A DNA stretch of 64,000 nt from NCBI RefSeq assembly GCF_900155945.1, contig NZ_FTMN01000001.1:883682-947681 (forward strand), in the 5' to 3' direction. Below are positions 8,366 to 16,701 of this stretch, piece after piece (the stretch's first letter is position 1; each line of letters begins with the position of its first letter). The notes beneath the pieces were generated by a model. That model saw only the letters and a program-made list of their open reading frames with translations. It had not been told where the DNA came from and searched no databases. A program made the position numbers and the translations under genes. The stretch comes from Marinobacterium stanieri. GTDB taxonomy: Bacteria > Pseudomonadota > Gammaproteobacteria > Pseudomonadales > Balneatricaceae.

Positions 8366-9103
8366 ATGAACCCAACGATTGAACTGTTGAACAGCCACCG
8401 CTCCATCCGCAAATTCACCGATGAACCGGTCGCGCAAAGCACGGTCGACACCCTGATCAAGGCCGGCCAGGCCGCCGCGACATCCAGCTTCATCCAGGCC
8501 TGCACCGTGATTCAGGTGAGCCAGGGCGAACGCCGTGATGCCCTGGCCGAGATGGCCAACAACCAGGCCTACGTATCCGAAGCGCCCGTATTTCTGGTGT
8601 TCTGCGCCGACATGAAGCGTCACAAGTTGGCCTGCGACATGCACGATGCCGACATGCTGTCCGGCTACACTGAACAGTTCCTCACCGCCTCCATGGATTG
8701 CGCCCTGTTCGCACAGAACGTGATCGTAGCCGCCGAGTCACTGGGCCTGGGTGGGGTCTACATTGGCGGCCTGCGCAACAAGATCCAGGACGTTTCCGAT
8801 CTGCTGGAACTGCCCGAGCTGGTCTACCCGGTATTCGGCATGTGCCTGGGCCACCCGGACCAGAACCCGGAAGTGAAGCCGCGTCTGCCGCTGGATGTGG
8901 TGCTGAAACAGGACCGTTACGACGACAGCCAGGATGCCGAGCGCATAGCCGCCTACGACGGCGACGTGCGTGAGTATTACAAGACCCGCACCGGCGGCAA
9001 CAAGGACATGACCTGGAGCGAGCAGATCTCTGGCATGCTGGTTAAGGAAGCCCGCCCGCACATGCTGCCCTTCCTCAACGGTAAAGGCTTCCTGAAACGC
9101 TGA
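8366..9103 (+). CDS. nfsA: NfsA-type oxygen-insensitive NADPH nitroreductase
   Basis: The 245-residue protein matches E. coli NfsA throughout: 'TIELLNSHRSIRKFTDEPV' at the N-terminus (FMN phosphate contact), 'AAESLGLGGVYIGGLRN' near residue 125, 'FGMCLGHPDQNP' near 155, and 'KEARPHMLPFLNGKGF' at the C-terminus. NfsA is a cytosolic FMN flavoprotein that reduces nitroaromatics and quinones by two electrons at a time using NADPH. The gene lies 33 bp after alkB on the same strand and may be read from the same transcript. GGAGAG lies upstream of the ATG. Confidence 0.93.
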   Translation: MNPTIELLNSHRSIRKFTDEPVAQSTVDTLIKAGQAAATSSFIQACTVIQVSQGERRDALAEMANNQAYVSEAPVFLVFCADMKRHKLACDMHDADMLSGYTEQFLTASMDCALFAQNVIVAAESLGLGGVYIGGLRNKIQDVSDLLELPELVYPVFGMCLGHPDQNPEVKPRLPLDVVLKQDRYDDSQDAERIAAYDGDVREYYKTRTGGNKDMTWSEQISGMLVKEARPHMLPFLNGKGFLKR

Positions 9104-9190
9104 TTGCGTGCAGGCTGCAGGACTCTCAACTATGCTGAACGGGAGTGCCCCCACTGGGGGCGGTCCTGTTCCCGCGAGAGGATGCCCAAC

Positions 9191-9514
9191 ATGCCTGAAC
9201 GAAAAATCGCCGCTCTGCTTGAGCAACTGGAACAGCACTCCCGCAAACGCGCTCACCAGCAAACGGTGACCCTTCCCATCGACCGGGAGGATATGGTGCG
9301 TCTGCAAGCGCTGGCCGAAGTCTATGGAATGGATATCGTCGAACTGACCCCCATTCTACTGCACAGTATCTTGAGCGATATCGAAGCACACATGCCCTAC
9401 CAACCGGGTACCCGCGTGATTCGCGTAGAAGATGACGAACCCATTTACGAAGATGTTGGCCCGACGCCTCGATACCTGGAGGCCAAACGCAAACACGAAA
9501 AGGTGTGCGCCTGA
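9191..9514 (+). CDS. Small conserved hypothetical protein
   Basis: I do not recognise a function for this 107-residue acidic protein. The N-terminal half is helical and rich in Gln, Arg and Glu ('ALLEQLEQHSRKRAHQ'). The middle contains 'PIDREDMVRLQALAEVYGMD', and the tail has 'IYEDVGPTPRYLEAKRKHEKV'. Similar small proteins occur in pseudomonads under weak pilus-related names that I would not rely on. Two ATGs are possible (9182 and 9191); GAGAGG at about 9174-9179 is correctly spaced only for 9191. It lies alone between nfsA and the CobW-family gene. Confidence 0.7.
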   Translation: MPERKIAALLEQLEQHSRKRAHQQTVTLPIDREDMVRLQALAEVYGMDIVELTPILLHSILSDIEAHMPYQPGTRVIRVEDDEPIYEDVGPTPRYLEAKRKHEKVCA

Positions 9515-9586
9515 CACCCAAGGCTTGATCACCCTTAATCGCTGGCTCACAATCCATCCCCTGTCGCATTCAGGGAGTTAAGCATT

Positions 9587-10600
9587 GTGAGCCAGACCAG
9601 GTTGAGCGCCGTTCCGACCAATATCATCACCGGTTTTCTGGGCAGCGGTAAAACCACGGCTATCAATCACCTGCTGCAACAACGCCCCGAGGGCGAGCGC
9701 TGGGCGGTACTGGTCAATGAGTTTGGCCAGGTTGGCATCGACGCAAGCCTGATCACCGAAACAGACGGTGTTGCCGTTAAAGAGCTGGCTGGCGGCTGTC
9801 TATGCTGTGCACTGGGCCCCAGTTTGCCGATCACCCTGGCAACCCTGCTCAGACGTGCCCGACCCGACCGTCTGCTGATTGAGCCCACCGGCCTTGGCCA
9901 CCCGGCACGTATTATCGATACCCTGCAAAGTGACCAGTTCAAGGATGTTCTCTCTCTGCACAGCATTATCTGCCTGCTCGACCCCGGCTTACTGCACCAA
10001 CCCGACACCCTGAGCCAACCCAGCTTTATCGACCAGCTCAACCTTGCCGACCGTGTTGTACTCAACCGCATCGACCTGGCCAGCGCCGAGGATATCGCCG
10101 AAGCCCATACTCTGAGTGCCAACCTGTTTCCCCCCAAAGCCGGTGTGCATCAGGTCATCCAGGGGCAACTGGAACTGTCATGGCTTGATCTGCCCCACTC
10201 TCTCGAACGCCAGGCTGAATATCCACAGGCCCACGCCCGGGCGGCCACAATCAGCCCTTTAACACCGCCCAAGCTTCCAACACAGCCCAAGCCGGGGCAA
10301 CCTGTGTATGAATTCGGCCAGGGTGAAGACCACTACAGCTACGGCTGGGTTTTCCACAGCGACGACTGCTTTGACTGGGACCGAATCCGGAACGTACTGG
10401 ATAAGCTGGATACCGCCGTACGGGTCAAAGCCGTGCTGCGCATCGGCCATGCACGCGTCGGCTACAACCGCAACGCCGGACAGGCAGCCACCACCGCCGA
10501 GTCAGCCTGGCGACGGGATTCACGGCTGGAAATTCTGACCCGCGAAAAACTGGATAAAGCGGAACTTGAGCAGGCAATGCTGAACTGTCTGAACCGATAA
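9587..10600 (+). CDS. CobW/YjiA-family GTPase (putative metallochaperone)
   Basis: The 337-residue protein has a G3E GTPase domain with Walker A 'GFLGSGKTTAINHLL' (about residues 16-30), the metal-binding motif 'GGCLCCALG' (CxCC, about 69-77) and 'NRIDLA' in place of NKxD. A CobW C-terminal domain follows ('YSYGWVFHSDD'). Members deliver zinc or other metals to target enzymes, or serve cobalamin synthesis; with no cobalamin genes nearby, a zinc or general metal role is more likely. The start is a GTG at 9587 preceded by GGGAG. No Zur-like site was evident. Confidence 0.88.
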   Translation: MSQTRLSAVPTNIITGFLGSGKTTAINHLLQQRPEGERWAVLVNEFGQVGIDASLITETDGVAVKELAGGCLCCALGPSLPITLATLLRRARPDRLLIEPTGLGHPARIIDTLQSDQFKDVLSLHSIICLLDPGLLHQPDTLSQPSFIDQLNLADRVVLNRIDLASAEDIAEAHTLSANLFPPKAGVHQVIQGQLELSWLDLPHSLERQAEYPQAHARAATISPLTPPKLPTQPKPGQPVYEFGQGEDHYSYGWVFHSDDCFDWDRIRNVLDKLDTAVRVKAVLRIGHARVGYNRNAGQAATTAESAWRRDSRLEILTREKLDKAELEQAMLNCLNR

Positions 10601-10768
10601 CCGCTTCTCTCGTCACCGCTTAGAAACTGGCAACCGGGCTAAATCTGTACCAGAATCAAGGCATTGTAACCAAAACGATTTGGTCCTGAAGCCATGACAT
10701 CAAGCTGGCATAACCTGAACAACATGCACTGAGCCGATAACAATACGCCTGATACCAAGAGGTTAAAC

Positions 10769-12403
10769 ATGCCCGGTTCCCATGAGTCTGATCAGAACTC
10801 GCACGCGACAAAGGCGCCCACCGCACCAACAACGCAGGGTTTTACACTCGATGAGATTCTTCAGGCGATCGATGACGATCAGTTTTATCTGGCAGGCCAG
10901 GCCCAGATTAACCTTGAAACCCTCGAAATCGTCGGTTTCGAATGTCTTGCCCGCTGGGAACATCCGGAACGTGGAGAGGTAGCCCCTTTCCATTTTATTC
11001 CTGTGCTCGAAGACGCCCAGCAGTGCCACCATCTGACCATTCACCTGTTTGAGCGAATGCTGAGCCTGGTCGAACGCTTACAACAGACTTCGCCAGGCCT
11101 GCACTTCTCACTGAACATCTCCGCATACGACCTGTGCCGGGAAGGCTTCGCCGACGAAATGATCAACATTGTCGGTCGGCACACCATTGATCAAGCCACA
11201 ATCGTACTGGAAGTCACGGAAACTGCAGGCATCTTCGGTGACACCAGTGTTGCAAACCTCAGGCAACTACATGAAGCGGGGATTCAGCTCGCCGTTGATG
11301 ATTTCTGGACAGGCTTCTCAACCCTTGAAACCATTCGCCTGAATATCTTTTCCGAAATTAAAATCGATTTCTCGCTCACATCACGCGTGATCAATGACAA
11401 AACCAGCATGGCCGGTATCAACGCGATTTTGCAGTTAAGCAGCAACCTGGGACTTCGTTGCATTGTCGAAGGTATTGAAACCTGCATGATCAAATCGATT
11501 TTGCTGGAGGCTGGGGCGATTTACGGTCAGGGCTTTTTATTCAGCAAAGGCGTTAAAGACACCCTTCTGGAGCAGTGGATCCAGGACTACAACGACAACA
11601 AATCTCAGAAATCCTGCCTTAACCCCTCAACCCTTTTTCAGAGCGCAGAGCTGAAAGAGCTTGAAGAGCGCCCTCACCCATCCTGGCTATGGGACTTCAG
11701 CGCGCAAAAAATCACCTGGGCCAATACGGCCGGATGCCGGTTTTGGCAGGCTGAGTCACTGGACGAACTCCAGTCCCGGGATTTTTCGGCCATGAGCTAC
11801 CTGGCCAAAACCCGGCTCAAAAGCTACCAGCTGCGCATGCAAGCCGGTGAAGACATAATCACTTCCGAATGGGACTTTTTCCCCGGCACCGGTGCACAAA
11901 AAGTGTTCTGTATACAGCTACCGCGCTTGAATCCGGCAAATGGCGACATGTTCATGCTGGTCAATGCGTATGAGAACTTCAACTCCCGACTGCCTGCCAG
12001 AAAATACATCGATTCTTCCGATGAGTTCCCAGCACCTTTTTTCATTGCGGACGAAGATGGCAACCTGCTGCGCATAAACAAGCATGCCCATATTGAAATC
12101 AAAATTGATCACGACCGCATCACCGATCTGATATCCGAGGAAGATTTCACAGCGATTAAATCAAGCTGTGCCAGCGGCCATATGATCCACACCTTCGCCG
12201 CGTTCGATAGGCTTCAGGACTGTCAGTACCTCTATATTCGTGCAGTCATGCTGCCCGATATGAGCCAGAACGGTGGTAATGTATTTCATATGATGGCGAT
12301 TCCCGTTTCAGAAACGCTCACGCGTAACCTGCCGGAGCCACTGAACGAAGTCCGATTCCTGACAGGCAACAGTCGAGATGTAACAACGGACACTGACACC
12401 TGA
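10769..12403 (+). CDS. EAL-domain protein with C-terminal PAS-like region
   Basis: The 544-residue soluble protein begins with an EAL phosphodiesterase domain (about residues 25-270). The signature is ECL rather than EAL ('GFECLAR'), and loop 6 is 'DDFWTGFS', but the catalytic set looks complete: 'SLNIS', 'EVTET', 'KIDFSL', 'VEGIET' and 'YGQGFLF'. The remainder contains at least one PAS-like segment near residue 310 ('WANTAGCRFWQAESLDEL') and a second possible sensory segment near 415. This EAL-first, sensor-last order is uncommon. It probably degrades or senses cyclic di-GMP. It stands alone, with AGAGG before the ATG. Confidence 0.82.
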   Translation: MPGSHESDQNSHATKAPTAPTTQGFTLDEILQAIDDDQFYLAGQAQINLETLEIVGFECLARWEHPERGEVAPFHFIPVLEDAQQCHHLTIHLFERMLSLVERLQQTSPGLHFSLNISAYDLCREGFADEMINIVGRHTIDQATIVLEVTETAGIFGDTSVANLRQLHEAGIQLAVDDFWTGFSTLETIRLNIFSEIKIDFSLTSRVINDKTSMAGINAILQLSSNLGLRCIVEGIETCMIKSILLEAGAIYGQGFLFSKGVKDTLLEQWIQDYNDNKSQKSCLNPSTLFQSAELKELEERPHPSWLWDFSAQKITWANTAGCRFWQAESLDELQSRDFSAMSYLAKTRLKSYQLRMQAGEDIITSEWDFFPGTGAQKVFCIQLPRLNPANGDMFMLVNAYENFNSRLPARKYIDSSDEFPAPFFIADEDGNLLRINKHAHIEIKIDHDRITDLISEEDFTAIKSSCASGHMIHTFAAFDRLQDCQYLYIRAVMLPDMSQNGGNVFHMMAIPVSETLTRNLPEPLNEVRFLTGNSRDVTTDTDT

Positions 12404-12630
12404 AAGCAGAACACTCTAACAGGTACTCATCCACCGCATACGGGCAATCTTGATTTCCCACTATCGGTTTCCATCACCTCCGCGACCAACGTAAACACCC
12501 ATGCCGGTATACCATTGGGCGTGAACTCACTGACCAGGCCTGCACGTTGCTCACACTTGGCCCCTTGGGCGGTTTCATATCATCAAAGAAGCGTTTGCCG
12601 CGGTCCTTGCCCAGCGCCCGGGTCTTTCCA
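12404..12630. other. Intergenic stretch with a possible gene remnant on the minus strand
   Basis: No intact gene is present. Read on the minus strand from about 12630 to 12420, two adjoining frames give protein-like stretches such as 'GKDRGKRFFDDMKPP' and 'EFTPNGIPAWVFTLVAEVME', separated by a frame change. This could be the decayed tail of a coding sequence or chance. I could not name a family, so I do not call a pseudogene. Confidence 0.25.
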
Positions 12631-13053
12631 TTACATCGAGTAATCGTTTTTCTCTTCAGGCTTATCCGAGTAATACTCTATAAATTCATACTGAATATTA
12701 TTACTGTCGAAAATATAGACATTGCGTCGATATGGATGCTGAGCACCCGCATGATCAACCGGATAACCTGCTTCAGACAGGCGACTTACAAGTGATTCCA
12801 AGTCAGAAACCACTATCCCGATATGCTTAACGCCCGTCCATTTTTCCTTCCAGTTTTGAACCTGCCCCTCCCCTCCTTCCTGAACGGCGATATAGGAGTC
12901 GTTATTCCCCACATGAAACCAGCGCACCTCTTCCCCAAACCAATCCATCTTACCCTGCCCGCGAATAGACCATGACGGGATTGCAGTTGTTAAGAAATTG
13001 ATGGTTTCTTCGGCGTCCAGGACAAAGATATTGGCATGTTCTACATAGGCCAT
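12631..13053 (-). CDS. VOC (glyoxalase/bleomycin-resistance fold) family protein
   Basis: The 140-residue protein has the vicinal-oxygen-chelate pattern: N-terminal 'YVEHANIFVLDAEETINFL', a central 'GVKHIGIVVSDLESLVSRL' and C-terminal 'RRNVYIFDSNNIQYEFIEY'. Likely metal ligands are His6 and a C-terminal Glu. VOC proteins include glyoxalases, dioxygenases and resistance proteins, and nothing here fixes the substrate. AAAGGAAA precedes the ATG at 13053. The gene and its flanks (12.4-13.5 kb) are visibly more AT-rich than their neighbours, which may mark a later insertion. Confidence 0.85.
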   Translation of the reverse strand: MAYVEHANIFVLDAEETINFLTTAIPSWSIRGQGKMDWFGEEVRWFHVGNNDSYIAVQEGGEGQVQNWKEKWTGVKHIGIVVSDLESLVSRLSEAGYPVDHAGAQHPYRRNVYIFDSNNIQYEFIEYYSDKPEEKNDYSM

Positions 13054-13166
13054 ATTAATTTCCTTTATCTTTATGCGGTCAAAATTTTATTATTTTTAAA
13101 TAAACAAATTATTATCCGGAAGACGATTAATCTGCGATCACCCGTTTGGTTTTTCCTGAGCCAATT

Positions 13167-13382
13167 CTACTTCCAGCCTTGAAGCCATTTATCCTGATTC
13201 TTAAGCTCAATCCAATCGATTGAATACTCCGTATTTGAAAGTACGGCTTCCACTTTACAAACTAACACTGAACCATCTTCGTCAAACTCAACTTCTGTCA
13301 CCAAAAAATGCTTTTCACGATTCAATGGATTAACTGCTGTCCACTTACTGTTGTGCAATTTTGCCGGATTAATTTTATTCAT
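13167..13382 (-). CDS. TIGR02450-like small Trp-rich protein
   Basis: The 71-residue protein fits the TIGR02450 family of small Trp-containing proteins, with 'LHNSKWTAVNPLNREKHFLVTEVEFDE' spanning residues 9-35 in outline and 'WLQGW' at the end. No function is established for this family. It is on the same strand as the VOC gene, with about 110 bp of AT-rich DNA between them, so the two could share a transcript. Confidence 0.75.
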   Translation of the reverse strand: MNKINPAKLHNSKWTAVNPLNREKHFLVTEVEFDEDGSVLVCKVEAVLSNTEYSIDWIELKNQDKWLQGWK

Positions 13383-13554
13383 ACACGCTCCATAAAACGC
13401 TGAATTAACTACTAAATCTGTGCAGTTTTACGAGCGTGTCACGATCAGGGTTCACTGATCTTGTCCGTTATTGGAAAAGTAAACTGATGCTGCCTGCTTC
13501 AGATACTGATGCCAGTCTCCACTCTCCCCTGTGAACACTCTTGGCCCCAGCAAC

Positions 13555-13580
13555 AAAAAAGCAGCCAAGCGGCTGCTTTT
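13555..13580 (-). terminator. Rho-independent terminator of the TRAP operon
   Basis: A GCAGCC/GGCTGC stem with a four-base loop is flanked by an A run and a T run, so it ends in U6 on the minus strand and U4 on the plus strand. It lies 30 bp past the dctM-like stop codon. Confidence 0.85.
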
Positions 13581-13610
13581 GATCAATCGACTTTTTCAAT
13601 TTCTATCTGC

Positions 13611-14969
13611 CTACTCCGTCATGCCCGGTAACCAGAGCACAATGGACGGGAACAGAATACAGAGGATCAAACCGGTCAGCTGCAGCAGCACGAAAGGAAT
13701 GATCGATTTGTAGATGGTGCCGATACCGACATTGCCCTGGGTAATGCCTTTCAGATAGAAGAGTGCATAGCCAAAGGGTGGCGTCAGGAAGCTGGTTTGC
13801 AGGTTGATCGCCACCAGTATAGCGAACCAGACCAGTACGGCCTCACCGTAAAGCTGGCCACCAAAGTCGAGCCCATTCACCACCGGCAACAGCAGTGGCA
13901 GGATCACGAAGCTGATTTCGATCCACTCCAGGAAGAAGCCCAGCAGGAAGATCAGTCCCATCAACAATAGGAGCAAGCCGTATGGACCAAGCCCCGTGCC
14001 AGTAATCAGTTCTTCGATCATGTCGGCACCGCCCAAGCGCTTGAACACCACGCTGAAGCAGGTCGCACCCACAACCACAAAGAGGATCATGGCCGAAGTT
14101 TTTGAGGTAGAACGGCACACCTCACGAATGGCTTGCAGGTTAAGCTGTTTCAGGAACAGCGCCAGCAACATCGCACCTGCAGCACCAATGGCTGCCGCTT
14201 CGGTTGGCGTTGCGATACCGGCCATGATCGAGCCCAGTACGGCGGTAATCAGCACTACAGGCCCCAGTAGATCACGCAGCAGCGCCAGCGCCAGTGGTGC
14301 CTGTTCTTCGGCTTCATCCGCCGCCCCACCTTCACTGGCCAGGGGGGCCCACTCGGGGCGCAAACGTGCCGCCAGCAGCAGATAGAGGGTATAGAGTGCA
14401 CCCAACATCAAGCCCGGAATCAGGGCAGCCTTGAACAGATCACCTACGGAGATCTGCATGATGGAGCCCATGAGAACCAGCATGATCGACGGCGGAATCA
14501 GGATACCGAGAGTACCGGATGCAGCAACAACGCCGTAGGCCATCTCAGGTTTGTAGCCCTGCTTGAGCATCACCGGCAAAGCCAACAGCCCCAGCATCAC
14601 CACGGACGCACCGATAATGCCGGTACTGGCGGCCATCACGACACCCAACAGGGCGACGGACACAGCCAAACCACCGCGCACATTGCCGAACAGGCGCTGC
14701 AGGGTGAGCAGCAGGTTCTTGGCCACGCCGGAACGCTCCAGCATCAGGCCCATAAATACGAACAGGGGAATGGCAATTAACAGCCAGTTTTCAATAACCC
14801 CGCCGAAAATACGCGAGGCCACCGTGCCCAAAAACGGCAGCGGTATATCACCAATAAAGGCAAAGACGATGCCCAGCCCGCCCAGCAGGAAGGCCACCGG
14901 ATAGCCGCTGAAAATCCCGAACAGCAGCGCAAAGACCATCGCAATGGCCAATCCATATTCATCCAGCAT
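13611..14969 (-). CDS. dctM: TRAP transporter large permease (DctM family)
   Basis: This 452-residue, highly hydrophobic protein is the 12-helix channel subunit of a tripartite ATP-independent periplasmic transporter. The N-terminal 'GIFSGYPVAFLLGGLGIVFAF', 'MGLMLERSGVA', 'GVVAASGTLGILIPPSIMLVL' and 'TPTEAAAIGAAGAM' are family hallmarks. It overlaps the small permease gene by 11 bp, and a terminator follows. Transport is driven by a sodium gradient in this family. The solute is set mainly by the binding protein upstream. Confidence 0.93.
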   Translation of the reverse strand: MLDEYGLAIAMVFALLFGIFSGYPVAFLLGGLGIVFAFIGDIPLPFLGTVASRIFGGVIENWLLIAIPLFVFMGLMLERSGVAKNLLLTLQRLFGNVRGGLAVSVALLGVVMAASTGIIGASVVMLGLLALPVMLKQGYKPEMAYGVVAASGTLGILIPPSIMLVLMGSIMQISVGDLFKAALIPGLMLGALYTLYLLLAARLRPEWAPLASEGGAADEAEEQAPLALALLRDLLGPVVLITAVLGSIMAGIATPTEAAAIGAAGAMLLALFLKQLNLQAIREVCRSTSKTSAMILFVVVGATCFSVVFKRLGGADMIEELITGTGLGPYGLLLLLMGLIFLLGFFLEWIEISFVILPLLLPVVNGLDFGGQLYGEAVLVWFAILVAINLQTSFLTPPFGYALFYLKGITQGNVGIGTIYKSIIPFVLLQLTGLILCILFPSIVLWLPGMTE

Positions 14970-15600
14970 CCGAGCTCTCCTCTACATCACGTGCCGGATC
15001 CAGTATGCGGGCCAGGCGGTCAAACACCTGCCCCAGTGCCCCCAGCGCCAGCAATATCAGGCCCGCCGGCAGGGCACCCTTAATCAGGTAACGGTCGGTC
15101 AAACCGCCATAGTTGGACTGCTCGCCTGAAACGTATGACATCTGCACCATATGCTTGGACAACCAGGCAATGAGGATACAGAAGGGAATCAGCAGGACCA
15201 GATGACCAATGATTTCGACCCAATGACGCGTGGCTTTGGACATGCGGTGGTGCAGCATGTCGACGCGCACATGCATGTTGGCGTGCATGGCATAGCTGCC
15301 CCCTATCAGGGTGAGCAGGCCAAACAGGTGCCACTGCAGTTCGGTCATGGTGTTGATGGTGATCGCCTTGCCCAGCAGCAGGACCTTTTCATCCCAGCGC
15401 ACCAGTTCATTCGCGCTGAAGGCATTCATCACCACGGTTGCCAGTACTGCCAGCATTACGCCCAGTACCAGCCAGCTGCTTACCTGGCCCAGCCAGCGGC
15501 CCAGCCCGATCAACGGGCAGGCCAGGCGGGCGCACCAGCGGGCGCCGGAAAGGCGCCAGCCGGGCAGCTGTGGATTAACGCGGAGTTGCTTGTAGCTCAT
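14959..15600 (-). CDS. dctQ: TRAP transporter small permease (DctQ family)
   Basis: The 213-residue membrane protein has four predicted helices, including 'VSSWLVLGVMLAVLATVVMNAF' near residue 40. It shows the DctQ signature 'LQWHLFGLLTLIGGSYAMHANMHVRVD', followed by a conserved His/Arg-rich loop. DctQ pairs with DctM and may help dock the periplasmic binding protein. The start ATG at 15600 lies inside the end of dctP (26-bp overlap), and its own end overlaps dctM, so all three are probably translationally coupled. Confidence 0.9.
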   Translation of the reverse strand: MSYKQLRVNPQLPGWRLSGARWCARLACPLIGLGRWLGQVSSWLVLGVMLAVLATVVMNAFSANELVRWDEKVLLLGKAITINTMTELQWHLFGLLTLIGGSYAMHANMHVRVDMLHHRMSKATRHWVEIIGHLVLLIPFCILIAWLSKHMVQMSYVSGEQSNYGGLTDRYLIKGALPAGLILLALGALGQVFDRLARILDPARDVEESSDAG

Positions 15601-16624
15601 ACCACTCGTCCACCAGTTTGCTGTGTTCCATCAGCGACTCGTACGCTTTCTTGAACAGAGGATTGTTCTTCATTTCCTCTTCGCGTACTTCATCCCAGCC
15701 CTTGCGCAGTTCCGCCAGTACCGGTTCCGGGAAGCGCTTCACTTCGATGCCCTTCTCTTCCAGTTTGCGGATAGTACGGATCTGCTCGGCCGGCGCTTCA
15801 GACATGGCCCACTGCAGGGTGGCGCGACACGCGGTTTCGAACTTGGCTTTGGTGTTGTCGTCGTACTCGTTCCAGACATCCTTGTTGATGATGAACGAGA
15901 ACCAGCTGGCAGACTGGTGCCAACCCGGGAAGTAGTAGTACTTGGTGACGTCCTCGAAGCCCATAATCTGGTCAACCTGAGGCACGGAGAACTCGGATGC
16001 GTCGATACGGCCACGTTCCAGCGCCAGGTAGATTTCACCACCCGGAATCAGCTGAGTGGACGCGCCGTACTTGTTCAGCACCTTGGCACCCAGGCCGGAA
16101 ATACGCATACGCAGACCTTCGAAGTCCTTGATATCGTTGATTTCCTTGTTGTACCAGCCACCGGTTTCCTGCGGCGAGATAAAGCACGGGAGTACTTTTA
16201 CGTTGTACTGATCGTAAGCACTCTGCAGGATTTCGGTACCCTCGCCTGACCACATCCAGGACATGAAGGCTTCAGGAGTAGGACCAAACGGCAGCGCGCC
16301 ATAGAGGTTGGTAACGGGTACCGTACCGGCCCAGTAGCCGATCCAGTCCCAACCTGCCGGCACAGCACCGGAGGATACGGAGTTGAACACCTCAAACGCC
16401 GGGACCAGATCGCCCGGGTTATGCACTTTCAGTTTCACTTCACCATCGGTAACCGTCTCCAGCTCCTTGGCGAAACGCACAGCACCCTCACCAATGAAGA
16501 TATTGGTATTGAAGGTGTTGGCCACATCCAGTTTGGACGGCCCGGCCGCCTGAATGCTGGTAGACAGGGCCAGTGCAGCAGCACCTGCGCCCAGTGCGGT
16601 AGTGATACGGGAAAACTGACTCAT
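15575..16624 (-). CDS. dctP: TRAP solute-binding protein, TakP-like
   Basis: The 349-residue protein has a Sec signal peptide (residues 1-26, ending 'STSIQAAG') and a DctP-fold mature domain. The blocks 'PGDLVPAFEVFNSVSSGAV', 'RMRISGLGAKVL', 'IPGGEIYLALERGRIDASEFS' and 'YYYFPGWHQ' resemble TakP, which binds 2-oxo acids in Rhodobacter. A conserved Arg in 'RMRISG' normally holds the substrate carboxylate. It is followed by dctQ and dctM and preceded 77 bp upstream by mmsA. Import of a branched 2-oxo acid or related carboxylate is plausible; the ligand is inference. Confidence 0.9.
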   Translation of the reverse strand: MSQFSRITTALGAGAAALALSTSIQAAGPSKLDVANTFNTNIFIGEGAVRFAKELETVTDGEVKLKVHNPGDLVPAFEVFNSVSSGAVPAGWDWIGYWAGTVPVTNLYGALPFGPTPEAFMSWMWSGEGTEILQSAYDQYNVKVLPCFISPQETGGWYNKEINDIKDFEGLRMRISGLGAKVLNKYGASTQLIPGGEIYLALERGRIDASEFSVPQVDQIMGFEDVTKYYYFPGWHQSASWFSFIINKDVWNEYDDNTKAKFETACRATLQWAMSEAPAEQIRTIRKLEEKGIEVKRFPEPVLAELRKGWDEVREEEMKNNPLFKKAYESLMEHSKLVDEWYELQATPR

Positions 16625-16701
16625 GATTCACTTCCTTTTGTTGTTATTTACGGTGAACACATAGATCGCCACTCCGGTATACACCAGAGTGGGTGACATT
16701 G

